From Variovorax sp. UMC13 (GTDB lineage: Bacteria; Pseudomonadota; Gammaproteobacteria; Burkholderiales; Burkholderiaceae_C), in contig NZ_LZZW01000013.1 in NCBI RefSeq assembly GCF_014170375.1, positions 182,626 to 246,625 of the forward strand: a stretch of 64,000 bases of DNA, given 5' to 3'. Below are positions 1 through 8,018 of this stretch, piece by piece. Position numbers and translations under genes: made by a program. Every line of letters starts with the position of its first letter. Position 1 is the first letter of the stretch. A model generated the notes under the pieces. That model had not been told where the DNA came from. It did no database searches and worked only from the letters and a program-made list of their open reading frames with translations.

Positions 1-403
1 CCTGCGTCGGCCGCAGGCCCGAGGCCGCGGCCGCCTGCCACTGGCCCGAACGCACACTTTGCAGGCCCGCACGGATGATCTCGGAGTAGTAGGCTGCCTC
101 GAAGAGCGTGAAGGCGATCAGTGCCGAGGGAAGCGCACCCACGGGCTTGCCGACGATCAGCGGTACCAGGAAGTAGAACCAGAAGATCACGAGGATCAGC
201 GGCACGGCCCGGAAGCCGTTCACGTACACCGCCGCAGCCCCGGCGAGCAGGCGATGCCCGGAGAGCCGTGCAAGCGCCAGCAACAGGCCGAGCACCAGGC
301 CACCGGCCATGGCCACCAGCGTCAGCAGCAGGCTCAGTCCCAGGCCCTCGAGCAGGAAAGGCCAGGCCTTCAGGATGACGGAGGCATCGAAGGTGCCGTT
401 CAT
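1..403 (-). CDS. Polar amino-acid ABC transporter permease (GltK-like), 3' end cut off by the window
   Basis: Inner-membrane permease subunit of an importer for a polar amino acid. Reading the minus strand from an ATG at 403 gives an uninterrupted frame to the window edge. It starts MNGTFDASVILKAWPFLLEG, followed by hydrophobic helices, the conserved stretch VNGFRAVPLILVIFWFYF, and an ALIAFTLFEAAYYSEIIRAG segment typical of the GltK/HisM permease family. About 134 residues are visible, against a usual length of about 220. Its ATG overlaps the TGA of the upstream permease gene (ATGA), so the two are translationally coupled and would form a heteromeric channel. Substrate specificity (glutamate/aspartate or other) is inferred from family resemblance only. 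The ATPase gene presumably lies to the left, outside the window. Confidence 0.85.
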   Translation of the reverse strand, partial: MNGTFDASVILKAWPFLLEGLGLSLLLTLVAMAGGLVLGLLLALARLSGHRLLAGAAAVYVNGFRAVPLILVIFWFYFLVPLIVGKPVGALPSALIAFTLFEAAYYSEIIRAGLQSVRSGQWQAAAASGLRPTQ

Positions 404-1116
404 GCCCGTCCTCCCTGGGCGCCGGGGATCAGCAGCTTCTTCTCCAGGCACCGCATGCCTGCGGTCACGCAGAGCGCGATCGACAGGTACACCAGGGTCG
501 CCGCCGTGAATGCCTCGAAGCCGTTGAAGGTGTAGCTCTCGATCTGGCGGCTCTGGGCCGTCATCTCGAACACGCCGATGGTCAGCGCCAGTGCGGAATT
601 CTTGAAGACGGTGAGGAATTCGGAGGTCAGCGGGGGCAGCACCAACCGCATCGCCTGCGGCAGCAGGATGAAGCGATAGGCCTGCGCCAGGGTCATGCCG
701 CTGGCGAATGCGGCGAACCGTTGCCCGCGTGGCAGTGCGGCGATGCCCGAGCGCACCTGGACCGCGACGCGCGAAGCGGTGAACAGGCCCAGCGCGGCGA
801 TGGCCGTCCAGAGTTCCGGCATCGGCAGATCCCGCTTGAGCCACCGGCCGGCGTCGCTCGGCAGCAGTTCAGGCACCACGAAGAACCAGATGAACAGCTG
901 CAACAGCAGCGGCACGTTCCGGAACACCGATACGTAGGCGGTCACCAGCCACTTTATGCGGCCGGGCAGCGAGCCCAGCACGCCCAGGGCGAGACCGATT
1001 GTGAGAGCGATGGCCCAGGCCGCGAGGGAGATCAGCACCGTCGCTTGCAGCCCGGAGAGCAGCCATCCGGCGTAGGGGTCCTCGAAGAGGACCTTCCAGT
1101 TCCATGCGTAGTTCAT
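400..1116 (-). CDS. Polar amino-acid ABC transporter permease (GltJ-like)
   Basis: Inner-membrane permease, 238 residues, normal for the His/Glu/Gln/Arg/opine permease family. It begins MNYAWNWKVLFEDPYAGWLL, a start common among GltJ proteins. Several transmembrane helices follow, with the conserved YVSVFRNVPLLLQLF region and a cytoplasmic EAA-like loop around residues 125-155 that would contact the ATPase. It sits between the binding-protein gene (gap of about 25 bases) and the partner permease (4-base overlap), so the three form one transcription unit read leftwards. The glutamate/aspartate label rests on similarity to GltJ; other acidic or neutral amino acids cannot be excluded. Confidence 0.88.
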   Translation of the reverse strand: MNYAWNWKVLFEDPYAGWLLSGLQATVLISLAAWAIALTIGLALGVLGSLPGRIKWLVTAYVSVFRNVPLLLQLFIWFFVVPELLPSDAGRWLKRDLPMPELWTAIAALGLFTASRVAVQVRSGIAALPRGQRFAAFASGMTLAQAYRFILLPQAMRLVLPPLTSEFLTVFKNSALALTIGVFEMTAQSRQIESYTFNGFEAFTAATLVYLSIALCVTAGMRCLEKKLLIPGAQGGRA

Positions 1117-1141
1117 CGGAGGAAGTCTCGAGCGGGTCGCT

Positions 1142-2029
1142 TCATTCCGGGAGCGCGGCCAGTTTCAGCGCCGCCGCGAGATCCTTCGACAGCGGTACGT
1201 CCAGCGGTGCGAACCATTTGTCGTAGGACGCGTTGAGCTCGCCGGACCGGACACTTCGCGCGATGGTCGCGTTCACCAGGCTGAGGAACACGGTGCTGTT
1301 CTTCTGCAGCATCAGGCCGTACGGGTCGAAGGACAGCGGCCGGCCGACCACCTCATAGTCGAGCGGTACGGGGGCGCTCTTGCGCAGCCCGTACAGCAGG
1401 ATGTCGTCGGTCGAGAAGGCGTCGACACGGCTGGTCGAGAGGGCCAGGAAGCCCTCCGAGTTGTCCTTCACCGGAACGATGCGGACCTTGAGCTTCTTCG
1501 CCTCGATCAAGGCCTTGATCAGCCGCTCCGGCGTGGTGTTGATGGGCAGCGCCACCGCCTTTCCATTCAGGTCTTCGACCTCCTTGATGTCCGCACCCTT
1601 GCGTACCAGCAGCCGGGTGGTGGAGATGAAGTGCGGCGCGCTGAAGTCGACCTGGGCCTGGCGTCCCAGCGTGTTGACCGTTGACCCGCATTCGAGATCG
1701 ACGGTGCCGTTGGCCACGAGCGCGATGCGGTTCTGCGGGTTCACCGCGATGTAGTCGACCTTCAATGCCGGCACCTGGAGCCGCTGCTTGACCGCGTCGA
1801 CCACCTTCAGGCAGAGGTCCATCGCGTAGCCGACAGGCTTCCGGTCGTCGTTCAGGTAGGAAAAGGGAATCGACGATTCGCGGTAGCCCAGCGTGATCGT
1901 GCCCTTGGCCTTGATGCGTTCCAGGATCGGGTCGGTGCTTTGCGCGAGCGCGGCACCGCTGCTTGCGAACAGCGCGGCACCAACGACGCCGAACAGGACG
2001 CGAGACATGGAATGGATGGCGGTGTTCAT
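1142..2029 (-). CDS. Periplasmic amino-acid binding protein of the ABC importer (GltI-like)
   Basis: Solute-binding protein of family 3, 295 residues. The N-terminus has a basic start, a hydrophobic core and an ASSGAALAQ cleavage region near residues 22-30, so it is exported to the periplasm. The mature part shows family features: a KAKGTITLGYRESSIPFSY opening, a PVGYAMDLC ligand-site segment, and VNPQNRIALVANGTVDLECGSTVN in the inter-lobe region. It is the first gene of the leftward importer operon, downstream of the dehalogenase-like gene with only 11 bases between them. The hydrolase and importer may therefore be co-transcribed. The specificity label is inferred from the best-matching subfamily (glutamate/aspartate). 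Confidence 0.88.
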   Translation of the reverse strand: MNTAIHSMSRVLFGVVGAALFASSGAALAQSTDPILERIKAKGTITLGYRESSIPFSYLNDDRKPVGYAMDLCLKVVDAVKQRLQVPALKVDYIAVNPQNRIALVANGTVDLECGSTVNTLGRQAQVDFSAPHFISTTRLLVRKGADIKEVEDLNGKAVALPINTTPERLIKALIEAKKLKVRIVPVKDNSEGFLALSTSRVDAFSTDDILLYGLRKSAPVPLDYEVVGRPLSFDPYGLMLQKNSTVFLSLVNATIARSVRSGELNASYDKWFAPLDVPLSKDLAAALKLAALPE

Positions 2030-2040
2030 TCGGACTCTCC

Positions 2041-2781
2041 TCAGGAGGCCAGCGCGGCGGCGGGTTGATCGGTGCCGGTCAGGGCGGCCACGAGCTCGGC
2101 GAGGCTGGACACGGTGAGGTCGGGCCTGGCCTCGGCCGCGCCTTCGCCCGACAGGCCCAGCAGCCGGCCCGGGCGGTTGACCCAGGCACAGCGCACGCCC
2201 AGCCGGTTGGCCGGCGTGATGTCGGCCCGCAGGCTCTGGCCCACGTGCAGGATTCGCTCGCGCGGGATGCCCATGCGCATCAGGTCGCCGATGCCCGTGT
2301 CGAAATGCGGCCAGTCCGGCTTGTAGGCGCCCACGCGCTGCGCCGTGACCACCAGGTCGAAGCGGAAGTCCAGGTTGTCGCAGGAGGTGTTGAGCGAAGC
2401 CTGGTCGATGTTGCTGAAGGCGCCGACCTTGGTGGACTGTTGCAGGCGCTTGAGGCCGGCATGGCTGTCGGCAAAGGCCGGCCAGGTGTGCGGCGCGGCC
2501 GAGAACTGGCGGCGCAGGTCAGGGTCCACGGCCACTCCGAACTGGGCGCAGATGCGGTCGAAGCACTTGTTCAGCACCTCGGGGTAGAGGTGGGCCGGGC
2601 GTTCTTTCTGGATCGCCGCCCGGGCGCCGTCGAAGGCCATGACCAGGGTTTCGGCATCGGCGTCGACGCCGTTGTCGCGCGCCCAGCGTGTCAGGAACCT
2701 GGCGATCGAGGGTTCCCAGTCAATCAGCGTGCCGTACACGTCGAAAGTCACGGCGTCGAAATCGGAGAGGCGGAGCGTCAT
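2041..2781 (-). CDS. Haloacid dehalogenase type II-like HAD hydrolase
   Basis: HAD-superfamily hydrolase, 246 residues from the ATG at 2781, which has an AAGG a few bases upstream. A TTG two codons earlier is a less likely start. Motif I is FDVYGTL with the nucleophile Asp at about residue 14. The family-specific QRVGAYKPD stretch carries the motif III Lys, and the acidic VGQSLRADITPANRLG segment follows. The length and the YGTL form of motif I fit the L-2-haloacid dehalogenase subfamily, but many such proteins act on phosphate esters or are untested. It is divergent from the GntR regulator and followed closely by the amino-acid importer, which suggests control by that regulator. Confidence 0.8.
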   Translation of the reverse strand: MTLRLSDFDAVTFDVYGTLIDWEPSIARFLTRWARDNGVDADAETLVMAFDGARAAIQKERPAHLYPEVLNKCFDRICAQFGVAVDPDLRRQFSAAPHTWPAFADSHAGLKRLQQSTKVGAFSNIDQASLNTSCDNLDFRFDLVVTAQRVGAYKPDWPHFDTGIGDLMRMGIPRERILHVGQSLRADITPANRLGVRCAWVNRPGRLLGLSGEGAAEARPDLTVSSLAELVAALTGTDQPAAALAS

Positions 2782-2823
2782 ATGCAACCTTGATGAAGAG
2801 TAATGGGATTCAGCAAATATAAT

Positions 2824-2839
2824 CGATTATCGATAATCG
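2824..2839. promoter_or_regulatory. 16-bp perfect palindrome, putative GntR operator
   Basis: CGATTATC/GATAATCG is a perfect 16-bp inverted repeat with no spacer. It lies in the 102-base gap between the divergent dehalogenase-like gene (start 2781) and the GntR regulator (start 2884). FCD-type GntR proteins commonly bind short AT-rich palindromes in exactly this position. It is likely the autoregulatory site that also controls the leftward hydrolase/importer operon. The assignment to this regulator is inferred from location. Confidence 0.6.
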
Positions 2840-2883
2840 TCAAGATGAGCGAAGTTCGTACAATCCCTGACAGGAGAAAAGTC

Positions 2884-3573
2884 ATGGACTACGTGGAAGC
2901 CTCGCTCGCAGGCCAAGTTTTGGGGGATCGGTCGACCTCCGGCGCGGTGGTGGACGCCCTGCGCGGCGAGATCATTCAGGGCCGGCTGAAGCCCGGTGAG
3001 CGCTTGAGGCAGGACGCCGTGGCCTCGCGTTTTGGGGTCAGCCAGACAGTCGTGAGGGAGGCGTTCAAGGACCTGATCCGCGAGTGTTTCCTGGCTTCCG
3101 AGCCACGCCGAGGCGTCAGCGTGGCGACGATGTCGGCCGCCGAGGCGGAAGAGATGACGCGGTTGAGAAGCCTGGTCGAGCCGCAGGCCCTGGCCTGGGC
3201 CATTCCGCGGCTGACCGCCGTCCAGTTCGAGGCCGCCGAGCGGGTGCTCAAGGAACTGGACGACGAAAAGAACGTGGATCGGATCATCCTGCTGAACGCC
3301 CGCTTTCACCGCGGGCTGTATGCCGCAGCCGATCGCCCCAGGACATTGACCATGGTCGAAACCCTGCGCCTGGGCTTCGAGCGCTACCTGCGCTATACAT
3401 GGGAGTTCACATCACACCGGGATCGCTCGCAACAGGAGCACTGGGAACTGCTAGCAATGTGCAAACAGGGCGACGTCGTCAACGCATGCACGCTCCTGAC
3501 ACAGCACATTTCCGCGACGGGGCAACTGCTCGTAGAGTCTCTAGCAAAGCAGCCTGTCCAGCACTCGTCGTAG
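2884..3573 (+). CDS. GntR-family transcriptional regulator, FCD type
   Basis: DNA-binding regulator of 229 residues. The winged-helix domain occupies roughly residues 15-85, with PGERLRQDAVASRFGVSQTVVREA matching the GntR recognition helix. An all-helical FCD ligand-binding domain follows, with potential metal-binding histidines in NARFHRGLY, EHWELL and TQHISATG. I chose the ATG at 2884 because AGGAG lies about 7 bases upstream. In-frame starts at 2803 and 2845 lack such a site, and the earlier ones would run through the 16-bp palindrome. It is divergent from the HAD hydrolase and amino-acid importer genes, which are its probable targets. The effector is unknown; FadR/VanR-group proteins respond to small organic acids. 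Confidence 0.88.
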   Translation: MDYVEASLAGQVLGDRSTSGAVVDALRGEIIQGRLKPGERLRQDAVASRFGVSQTVVREAFKDLIRECFLASEPRRGVSVATMSAAEAEEMTRLRSLVEPQALAWAIPRLTAVQFEAAERVLKELDDEKNVDRIILLNARFHRGLYAAADRPRTLTMVETLRLGFERYLRYTWEFTSHRDRSQQEHWELLAMCKQGDVVNACTLLTQHISATGQLLVESLAKQPVQHSS

Positions 3574-3857
3574 TTGTAATACGAGATTGAGCCATTAAGA
3601 ACTAAGCATTCCTGCAACCCCTCCTCGAGCTAACAGACGGCAATAGGACGCTCTCGTGCGCTTGGCCGTCGTTAGTAAGCATCGCACAGTCGACGAACTC
3701 TGTGCCGGTGCTGCGCAGGCTGCAAGCTGCATCGGCGCACTCATAGACCGTGCGTGTGCACTCCATCGCTCATAACGGGGTGTTTACGTCGGTGTTGTTA
3801 TCGTGACCTTGGTTTGCGCTGGCATAGCTTGTCGGTGCCCGCCGTATTCGGTTGTTT
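3574..3857. other. Non-coding stretch after the GntR gene
   Basis: No frame here has convincing coding features. The base composition is less GC-rich than the neighbours, and the stretch leads directly into a transposase scrap, which suggests an old insertion site. I see no tRNA, clear terminator or repeat in it. Confidence 0.5.
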
Positions 3858-3920
3858 GACTTCGCGGTGGAGAGCTTCTTCTCTACGCTGAAGACCGAGC
3901 GTTGCGCTCGCACGGTCTAA
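3858..3920 (+). pseudogene. IS3-family transposase fragment
   Basis: A short frame reads DFAVESFFSTLKTERCARTV followed by TAA. The VESFFSTLKTER block is a hallmark of the catalytic C-terminal region of IS3-family (OrfB) transposases, just before the final catalytic Glu-containing helix. Only about 20 codons remain, with no flanking terminal repeats visible. Its stop overlaps the 3' end of the oppositely oriented EamA gene, so the insertion and decay took place right at that gene's end. Confidence 0.6.
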
Positions 3921-4819
3921 GTCTTGCGCCTGCCTCGGTCGCGGACGAGCAGAAAGCGGATGGGATTTGCGCCCGTCACCAAAACGATGGCGAATAGTAT
4001 CGCGACGCACCCGGGCAGCATCCCCTTGCCAAGCGGCTCGTTCAGAAAGATCGATCCCCAGACTATGCCGAACACGGGAATGAGAAATGCGGAAGACGTG
4101 GCGGCGCTGGTCGAGACCTCGCGCATCAGGCGCATGCTCAGCCAATACATGAGTCCCGATGTTGCAATCCCGAGGAAGAGCAAAGCCAGAACTGCGGCAA
4201 TCGTTGGTCGGGCCGAAGGCAGTGCGATGATGGTCGGCCCGGCCAGGATCGCCATGGCCGAGACGTGCACGGCGGCGGAGGCAGACAATGGCGAATGCCG
4301 CACCGCGACGCGGCGCATCCAGACGGCGCCCACGCCGTAGGTCGCTGCTGCGGCGATACAAGCCAGTGCCGCAAGCAGCACCGACATCGACGGCTCGATC
4401 GGGCCCAACCTGACGAGTAGCAGAACGCCGCCAAAGCCCACGGCACAGCCGAGCGCCTTTCGCAGCGTCAGCTTCTCGTCTCCCATGGCGGCGGCCGTCA
4501 TCACGCTGAACATGGGCGAGGTCGCGTTCAGCACCGCTGAATATCCGGCAGGGACATGAAGTGCCGCGATGGGAAACAGCACGAAAGGTGCAGCCACGGT
4601 CAGCAAGCTCACCGCGGCCAGTTCCGGCCATGCGTGCCAGGGCGGCCAGGGCTGCCGCAGCGCCCGCAGCAGCACCGCGAAGGCCACGGCCGCCAATGCA
4701 CAGCGCACGCCGCCGAGCACCCACGGGCCGAGCGCCGGGCTGGCGATGCGCAGGAGCACGAACGAGCCGCCCCATGTCGCTGACAGGACCAGCAGCTGCA
4801 GCAGGTGGCGCGGATGCAA
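3917..4819 (-). CDS. EamA/DMT-family membrane transporter
   Basis: Inner-membrane protein of 300 residues with about ten predicted hydrophobic helices in two five-helix EamA repeats. Conserved opening SATWGGSFVLLRIASPALGP and a second-repeat GIVWGSIFLNEPLG motif are clear. The family exports metabolites or amino acids; the substrate here is unknown. The only reasonable start is TTG at 4819, because an in-frame TAG lies three codons upstream. The gap to the stop of the acyl-CoA synthetase gene is 6 bases, so it is probably the second gene of that leftward operon and under the same upstream operator. It could export an acid or an overflow product. Confidence 0.82.
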   Translation of the reverse strand: MHPRHLLQLLVLSATWGGSFVLLRIASPALGPWVLGGVRCALAAVAFAVLLRALRQPWPPWHAWPELAAVSLLTVAAPFVLFPIAALHVPAGYSAVLNATSPMFSVMTAAAMGDEKLTLRKALGCAVGFGGVLLLVRLGPIEPSMSVLLAALACIAAAATYGVGAVWMRRVAVRHSPLSASAAVHVSAMAILAGPTIIALPSARPTIAAVLALLFLGIATSGLMYWLSMRLMREVSTSAATSSAFLIPVFGIVWGSIFLNEPLGKGMLPGCVAILFAIVLVTGANPIRFLLVRDRGRRKT

Positions 4820-4825
4820 GAGGGC

Positions 4826-6400
4826 CTAGCTGCCCGACACGCGAGTCGCGCGCCCGGCCCAATGCGGCTCTTTCAGTGCATGGCGCAGCACCTTGCCCGT
4901 CGTCGTGCGAGGTAGGTCCTCGGCGAATTCGACCGAGCCGACCTTCTTCACGCCGCCAACGATCGCTCGGCAGTGCGCGATCAATTCCTCCGCAGTGACC
5001 TGTGCAGTCGCGCGCAGTACGACCACTGCATGCGGGCTTTCGCCCCAGCGCGGGTGGGGCACGCCGAACACGCAGACTTCGGCGACGGCGGGATGCGATG
5101 CGATGGCTTCTTCGATCTCGGTGGGCCAGAGGTTGTAGCCGCCCGAGACGATCATGTCGTCCTTGCGATCGACCAGGTAGACAAAGCCGTCCTCGTCCAT
5201 GTAGCCCATGTCACGCGTAAGGATGCTGCCGTCCGAAAGGAAGCGGGCGGCCGTGGCTTCGGGATCGTTCCAGATGCCGGACATCGGCGGGCCGTCCGCT
5301 GCGATCTCGCCGATCGCGCCGGCGGGCAGCGCGAGGTCTTGCTCGTCGCGGATCGTGACGCGGCACCTCGGGGTGGCGCGGCCGACAGACCGCATGCGGC
5401 GTTTTTCCGCCTCGGTGCCATTGATCACATGCTGGTGCGGCAACAGCATCGTCACGGGCGCCACCTCGCTCTGACCGTACATCTGGTAGAGACACGAGCC
5501 GAAGAGTTCAATGGCGCCATGCAACGTGTCCTCGGCGATCGGCGAGCCCGCGTACACCATGCACTGCAGGCCCGGGAATCGCGGCGCCTGAGACCGCTGC
5601 GAAGCCTCCCTCACCATGTCGCGGATCATCACGGGGGCCGCCACGGCATGCGTGATGCGCTGCGAGGCCAGCAGATCCAGTGCCATGCGCGCATCGAAGG
5701 CGCGCATCGGCACGAGGCAGCCGCCGGAGGCGACCACGCCCCAGATGAAGGCGATGCCCAGGTGCGACAGCGAGGTCGGGGACAGGTAGCGGCTGCGCTC
5801 GGTCAGCGGCGGCGTGCACCAGCGCCACTCGTCGTTGTACTCCATCCAACGCGCGTTGCTGTGGAAGATGCCTTTAGGCTTTCCCGTGGTGCCGCTGCTG
5901 AAGCGGATCATGTGCACCGCGTCGGGGTCGACGGGCTCCATCGTGTCGTGCGGGGCGGCGAGCGCGATCTCGTGCTCGTAGGCCAAGGTTCCAGGCGCCG
6001 CCTCGCCGTCGAACACGATCACCGCAGCCAGCTGCTCCAGACCGCTCAGCAGCGGGGCGATGGCTGCATGGTGGCGAGCCTGGACGATGAGTACCCGCGC
6101 GCCGGTCAGTGCGAGCAGGTAGCGGTTCACGGCCGGCGCGTTGTACGTGAACAGGGTGGTGCGGGCGAAGTTGCCGAGCGTGCAAGCCGAAGCCTGCTCG
6201 AGGGTCTCGAAGGCATTGTCGGAAAGGATCGCCACCGCATCGCCGGGCGAGGCCCCGGCGGTGCGCAGGGCGTCGGCAAGTCGGCTAGCGCGTTGATAGA
6301 GCGCGGCGTAGCTCTGCTCGCGACCCTCGAACCAGACCGCGGTGTGCGACGCATAGCAGGCCGCGGCACGGCGCACGAGGTTCGCTGGGTACATGCGCAT
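4826..6400 (-). CDS. AMP-forming acyl-CoA synthetase
   Basis: Adenylate-forming enzyme, 524 residues, that activates a carboxylic acid to its CoA thioester. The phosphate-binding loop is SSGTTGKPKG, the A5 region is YQMYGQSEVAP, the hinge is VDRKDDMIVSGGYNLWPTEIEE, and the C-terminal catalytic Lys lies in TTTGKVLRHALK. No purine-rich ribosome site precedes the ATG at 6400 (an alternative ATG is at 6394), which is unusual here. A 22-bp inverted-repeat operator lies about 30 bases upstream and its distal half overlaps a TATTAA -10-like box on this strand. The transcript leader would therefore be short. The gene is divergent from the binding-protein gene at 6613. The acid substrate is unknown. 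Confidence 0.88.
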   Translation of the reverse strand: MRMYPANLVRRAAACYASHTAVWFEGREQSYAALYQRASRLADALRTAGASPGDAVAILSDNAFETLEQASACTLGNFARTTLFTYNAPAVNRYLLALTGARVLIVQARHHAAIAPLLSGLEQLAAVIVFDGEAAPGTLAYEHEIALAAPHDTMEPVDPDAVHMIRFSSGTTGKPKGIFHSNARWMEYNDEWRWCTPPLTERSRYLSPTSLSHLGIAFIWGVVASGGCLVPMRAFDARMALDLLASQRITHAVAAPVMIRDMVREASQRSQAPRFPGLQCMVYAGSPIAEDTLHGAIELFGSCLYQMYGQSEVAPVTMLLPHQHVINGTEAEKRRMRSVGRATPRCRVTIRDEQDLALPAGAIGEIAADGPPMSGIWNDPEATAARFLSDGSILTRDMGYMDEDGFVYLVDRKDDMIVSGGYNLWPTEIEEAIASHPAVAEVCVFGVPHPRWGESPHAVVVLRATAQVTAEELIAHCRAIVGGVKKVGSVEFAEDLPRTTTGKVLRHALKEPHWAGRATRVSGS

Positions 6401-6428
6401 AGAAGAGGAGCGTCCGATGGATTATTTA

Positions 6429-6450
6429 ATAGTCCGTTTGGTCGGACTAT
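6429..6450. promoter_or_regulatory. TetR-type operator A (class 1)
   Basis: Perfect 8-bp arms ATAGTCCG and CGGACTAT separated by 6 bases. On the minus strand the distal arm runs into TATTAA, a -10-like box for the acyl-CoA synthetase gene that starts at 6400. It shares its 20-bp core layout with seven other sites in the window, so it is called as a repressor site of that regulon. Confidence 0.75.
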
Positions 6451-6472
6451 ATATTTTGCGGTGTTTCGCTGC

Positions 6473-6498
6473 GCTAGGGATTACGTGCATTGCTGGCG
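6473..6498 (+). repeat. Upstream element copy 1, shared with 8979-9004
   Basis: The sequence around GGGATTACGTGCATTGCTG recurs at 8979-9004 as GGGATTACACGCATTGCTG, with matching flanks. In both places it lies about 50 bases before a TetR-type operator and upstream of a rightward gene. It could be a promoter element, an activator site, or the relic of a duplicated promoter. Confidence 0.55.
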
Positions 6499-6524
6499 AG
6501 TACCGCGGCTCATAACCTATAGCA

Positions 6525-6544
6525 TAGTCCGACCTGTCGGACTA
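6525..6544. promoter_or_regulatory. TetR-type operator B (class 1)
   Basis: Arms of 9 bp, TAGTCCGAC and GTCGGACTA, around a CT centre: the longest-armed site with this spacing. A TAATTT box overlaps its right end, in the same relation seen at the other sites. It precedes the binding-protein gene that begins at 6613, and with site A it brackets the divergent control region. Confidence 0.75.
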
Positions 6545-6612
6545 ATTTTCATGGAAGAAAAGCGCCAGGCCCCCGCGGGCAGGGTCCACTCAACGACTTT
6601 CAGGAGATACCC

Positions 6613-7818
6613 ATGAATTCCTCCCGACGCGCGCTGGTCATCGGAGGGCTTGCGGCCGGCATCGCAGGGCCGGCGCTGAGCCAGAAAAAGAAGACCCCTG
6701 GCGTGACCGACACCGAGATCAAGATCGGCCAGACCTTTGCCTACAGCGGCCCCGCTGGCGCATACAGTTCGATCGCCAAGAGCGATGCGGCCTACTTCAA
6801 GATGGTCAACGAGAAAGGCGGGCTGCGCGGTCGCAAGCTCAACCTCATCAGCCTGGACGACGGCTATGCACCGCCGAAAGCGCTGGAACTCACTCGACGC
6901 CTGGTGGAGCAGGATGAGGTGGCATTCATCTTCGGCAGTCTCGGCACGGCCATCAACAAGGCCACGCAGCGTTACCTGAACCAGAAGCAGGTGCCGCAGA
7001 TCCTCGTCTCGTCGCAGGACCCGAGCTTCAACGATCCGAAGGATTTCCCCTGGACCATGGGCTGGCAGTCGACCACCGAGCTTGAGGGGGTGATCTTCGG
7101 AAAGTACATCCTGCAGAACGCGCCGAACGCGAAGATCGGCATGCTCTACCAGAACGACGACTTCGGGAAAGGCTATGTGCGTGGTATTCGAATGGGGCTG
7201 GGCGACAAGGCCGACGCGATGATCGTCAAGATGGCGTCCTACGAGACCACCGACGCCACCGTCGACTCGCAGATCACCAGCCTTCGCGCGGCCGGTGCTG
7301 ACACCTTTATGAACATTGCGATCCCCAAGTTCTGCGCGCAGGCCATTCGCGTGGCCTGGGACAGCGGCTGGAAGCCCTTGCATTTCCTGGTCAGCGCGTC
7401 GAGTTCGGTGGGCCTCACGCTCAAGCCTGCGGGACTGGAGCGCGCCGTAGGCATTGTCTCGGCCCAGTTCTACAAGGACCCGACCGATCCGCAGTGGGCC
7501 GAAGACCCGGGCATGCAGGCATGGCGGGCCTGGGCCAGGCAGTACTACCCCGAGGCCGACCTCACCGATGCCAATGTTGTGCTGGGCTACAGCCGTGCGG
7601 CGACCATGGTGCAGATCCTCACCCAATGCGGCGACGACCTCTCGCGCGAGAACATCATCCGCCAGGCTGCCAACGTGAAGGACTTCGCCATCGGCACCCT
7701 GCTGCCAGGAATCAAGGCCAACACCACACCGAGCAACTTCAACGCCATCCGCCAGATGCAACTGTGCAAGTTCGACGGAACGCGCTATGTGCTCTTCGGC
7801 GACGTCATCAGCGGTTGA
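6613..7818 (+). CDS. Branched-chain-type ABC transporter substrate-binding protein (first paralogue)
   Basis: Periplasmic binding protein of the HAAT (Peripla_BP_6) family, 401 residues. The N-terminus NSSRRALVIGGLAAGIAGPALSQ is a signal peptide whose twin arginine hints at possible Tat export. Mature features include VTDTEIKIGQTFAYSGPAGAY and the LISLDDGYAPPKALELTRRLVEQDEVAFIFGSLGT first-lobe region. It is strongly similar along its whole length to the protein encoded at 11805-13010, which directly precedes LivG/F/H/M genes. The two probably share that transporter. AGGAG lies 8 bases before the ATG, and it is the first gene downstream of operator B. Members of this group often bind aromatic or other organic acids rather than amino acids. 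Confidence 0.88.
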   Translation: MNSSRRALVIGGLAAGIAGPALSQKKKTPGVTDTEIKIGQTFAYSGPAGAYSSIAKSDAAYFKMVNEKGGLRGRKLNLISLDDGYAPPKALELTRRLVEQDEVAFIFGSLGTAINKATQRYLNQKQVPQILVSSQDPSFNDPKDFPWTMGWQSTTELEGVIFGKYILQNAPNAKIGMLYQNDDFGKGYVRGIRMGLGDKADAMIVKMASYETTDATVDSQITSLRAAGADTFMNIAIPKFCAQAIRVAWDSGWKPLHFLVSASSSVGLTLKPAGLERAVGIVSAQFYKDPTDPQWAEDPGMQAWRAWARQYYPEADLTDANVVLGYSRAATMVQILTQCGDDLSRENIIRQAANVKDFAIGTLLPGIKANTTPSNFNAIRQMQLCKFDGTRYVLFGDVISG

Positions 7819-7823
7819 GGCGC

Positions 7824-8018
7824 ATGAAGGCTTGCGAAGTCCTTTCCTGCCGTGAGCCGCTGGCCGCCGGCACGGCGCTGCCACGGCGCACCCTCGAGAT
7901 GCTGCGAGCGCGGGGCCGACGCAGGGTGCCCGACCTGCGCCCGATCGACTTCGGCCCCGACGCCGCGCAAGGCACCGCTTTGCGCCATGGCCCGAAAGGG
8001 CGCCGAGCGTGCCCATGA
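7824..8018 (+). CDS. Possible small coupled gene, 64 codons, unknown
   Basis: An ATG five bases after the binding-protein stop opens a 64-codon frame, MKACEVLSCREPLAAG..., whose TGA overlaps the ATG at 8015 of the thioesterase gene (ATGA). The third codon positions are mostly G or C, as in neighbouring genes. The protein is very Arg-rich in its middle part (ARGRRRVPDLRP), has no signal peptide or membrane helix, and I do not recognise it. It may be a real coupled small gene or an intergenic stretch that happens to stay open. Confidence 0.35.
   Translation: MKACEVLSCREPLAAGTALPRRTLEMLRARGRRRVPDLRPIDFGPDAAQGTALRHGPKGRRACP

Noticed and set aside
3798..4862. A 354-codon minus-strand frame longer than the EamA gene
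   Set aside because: The 300-codon frame in another phase has ten membrane helices and EamA motifs; the longer frame gives an Arg-rich product without features.
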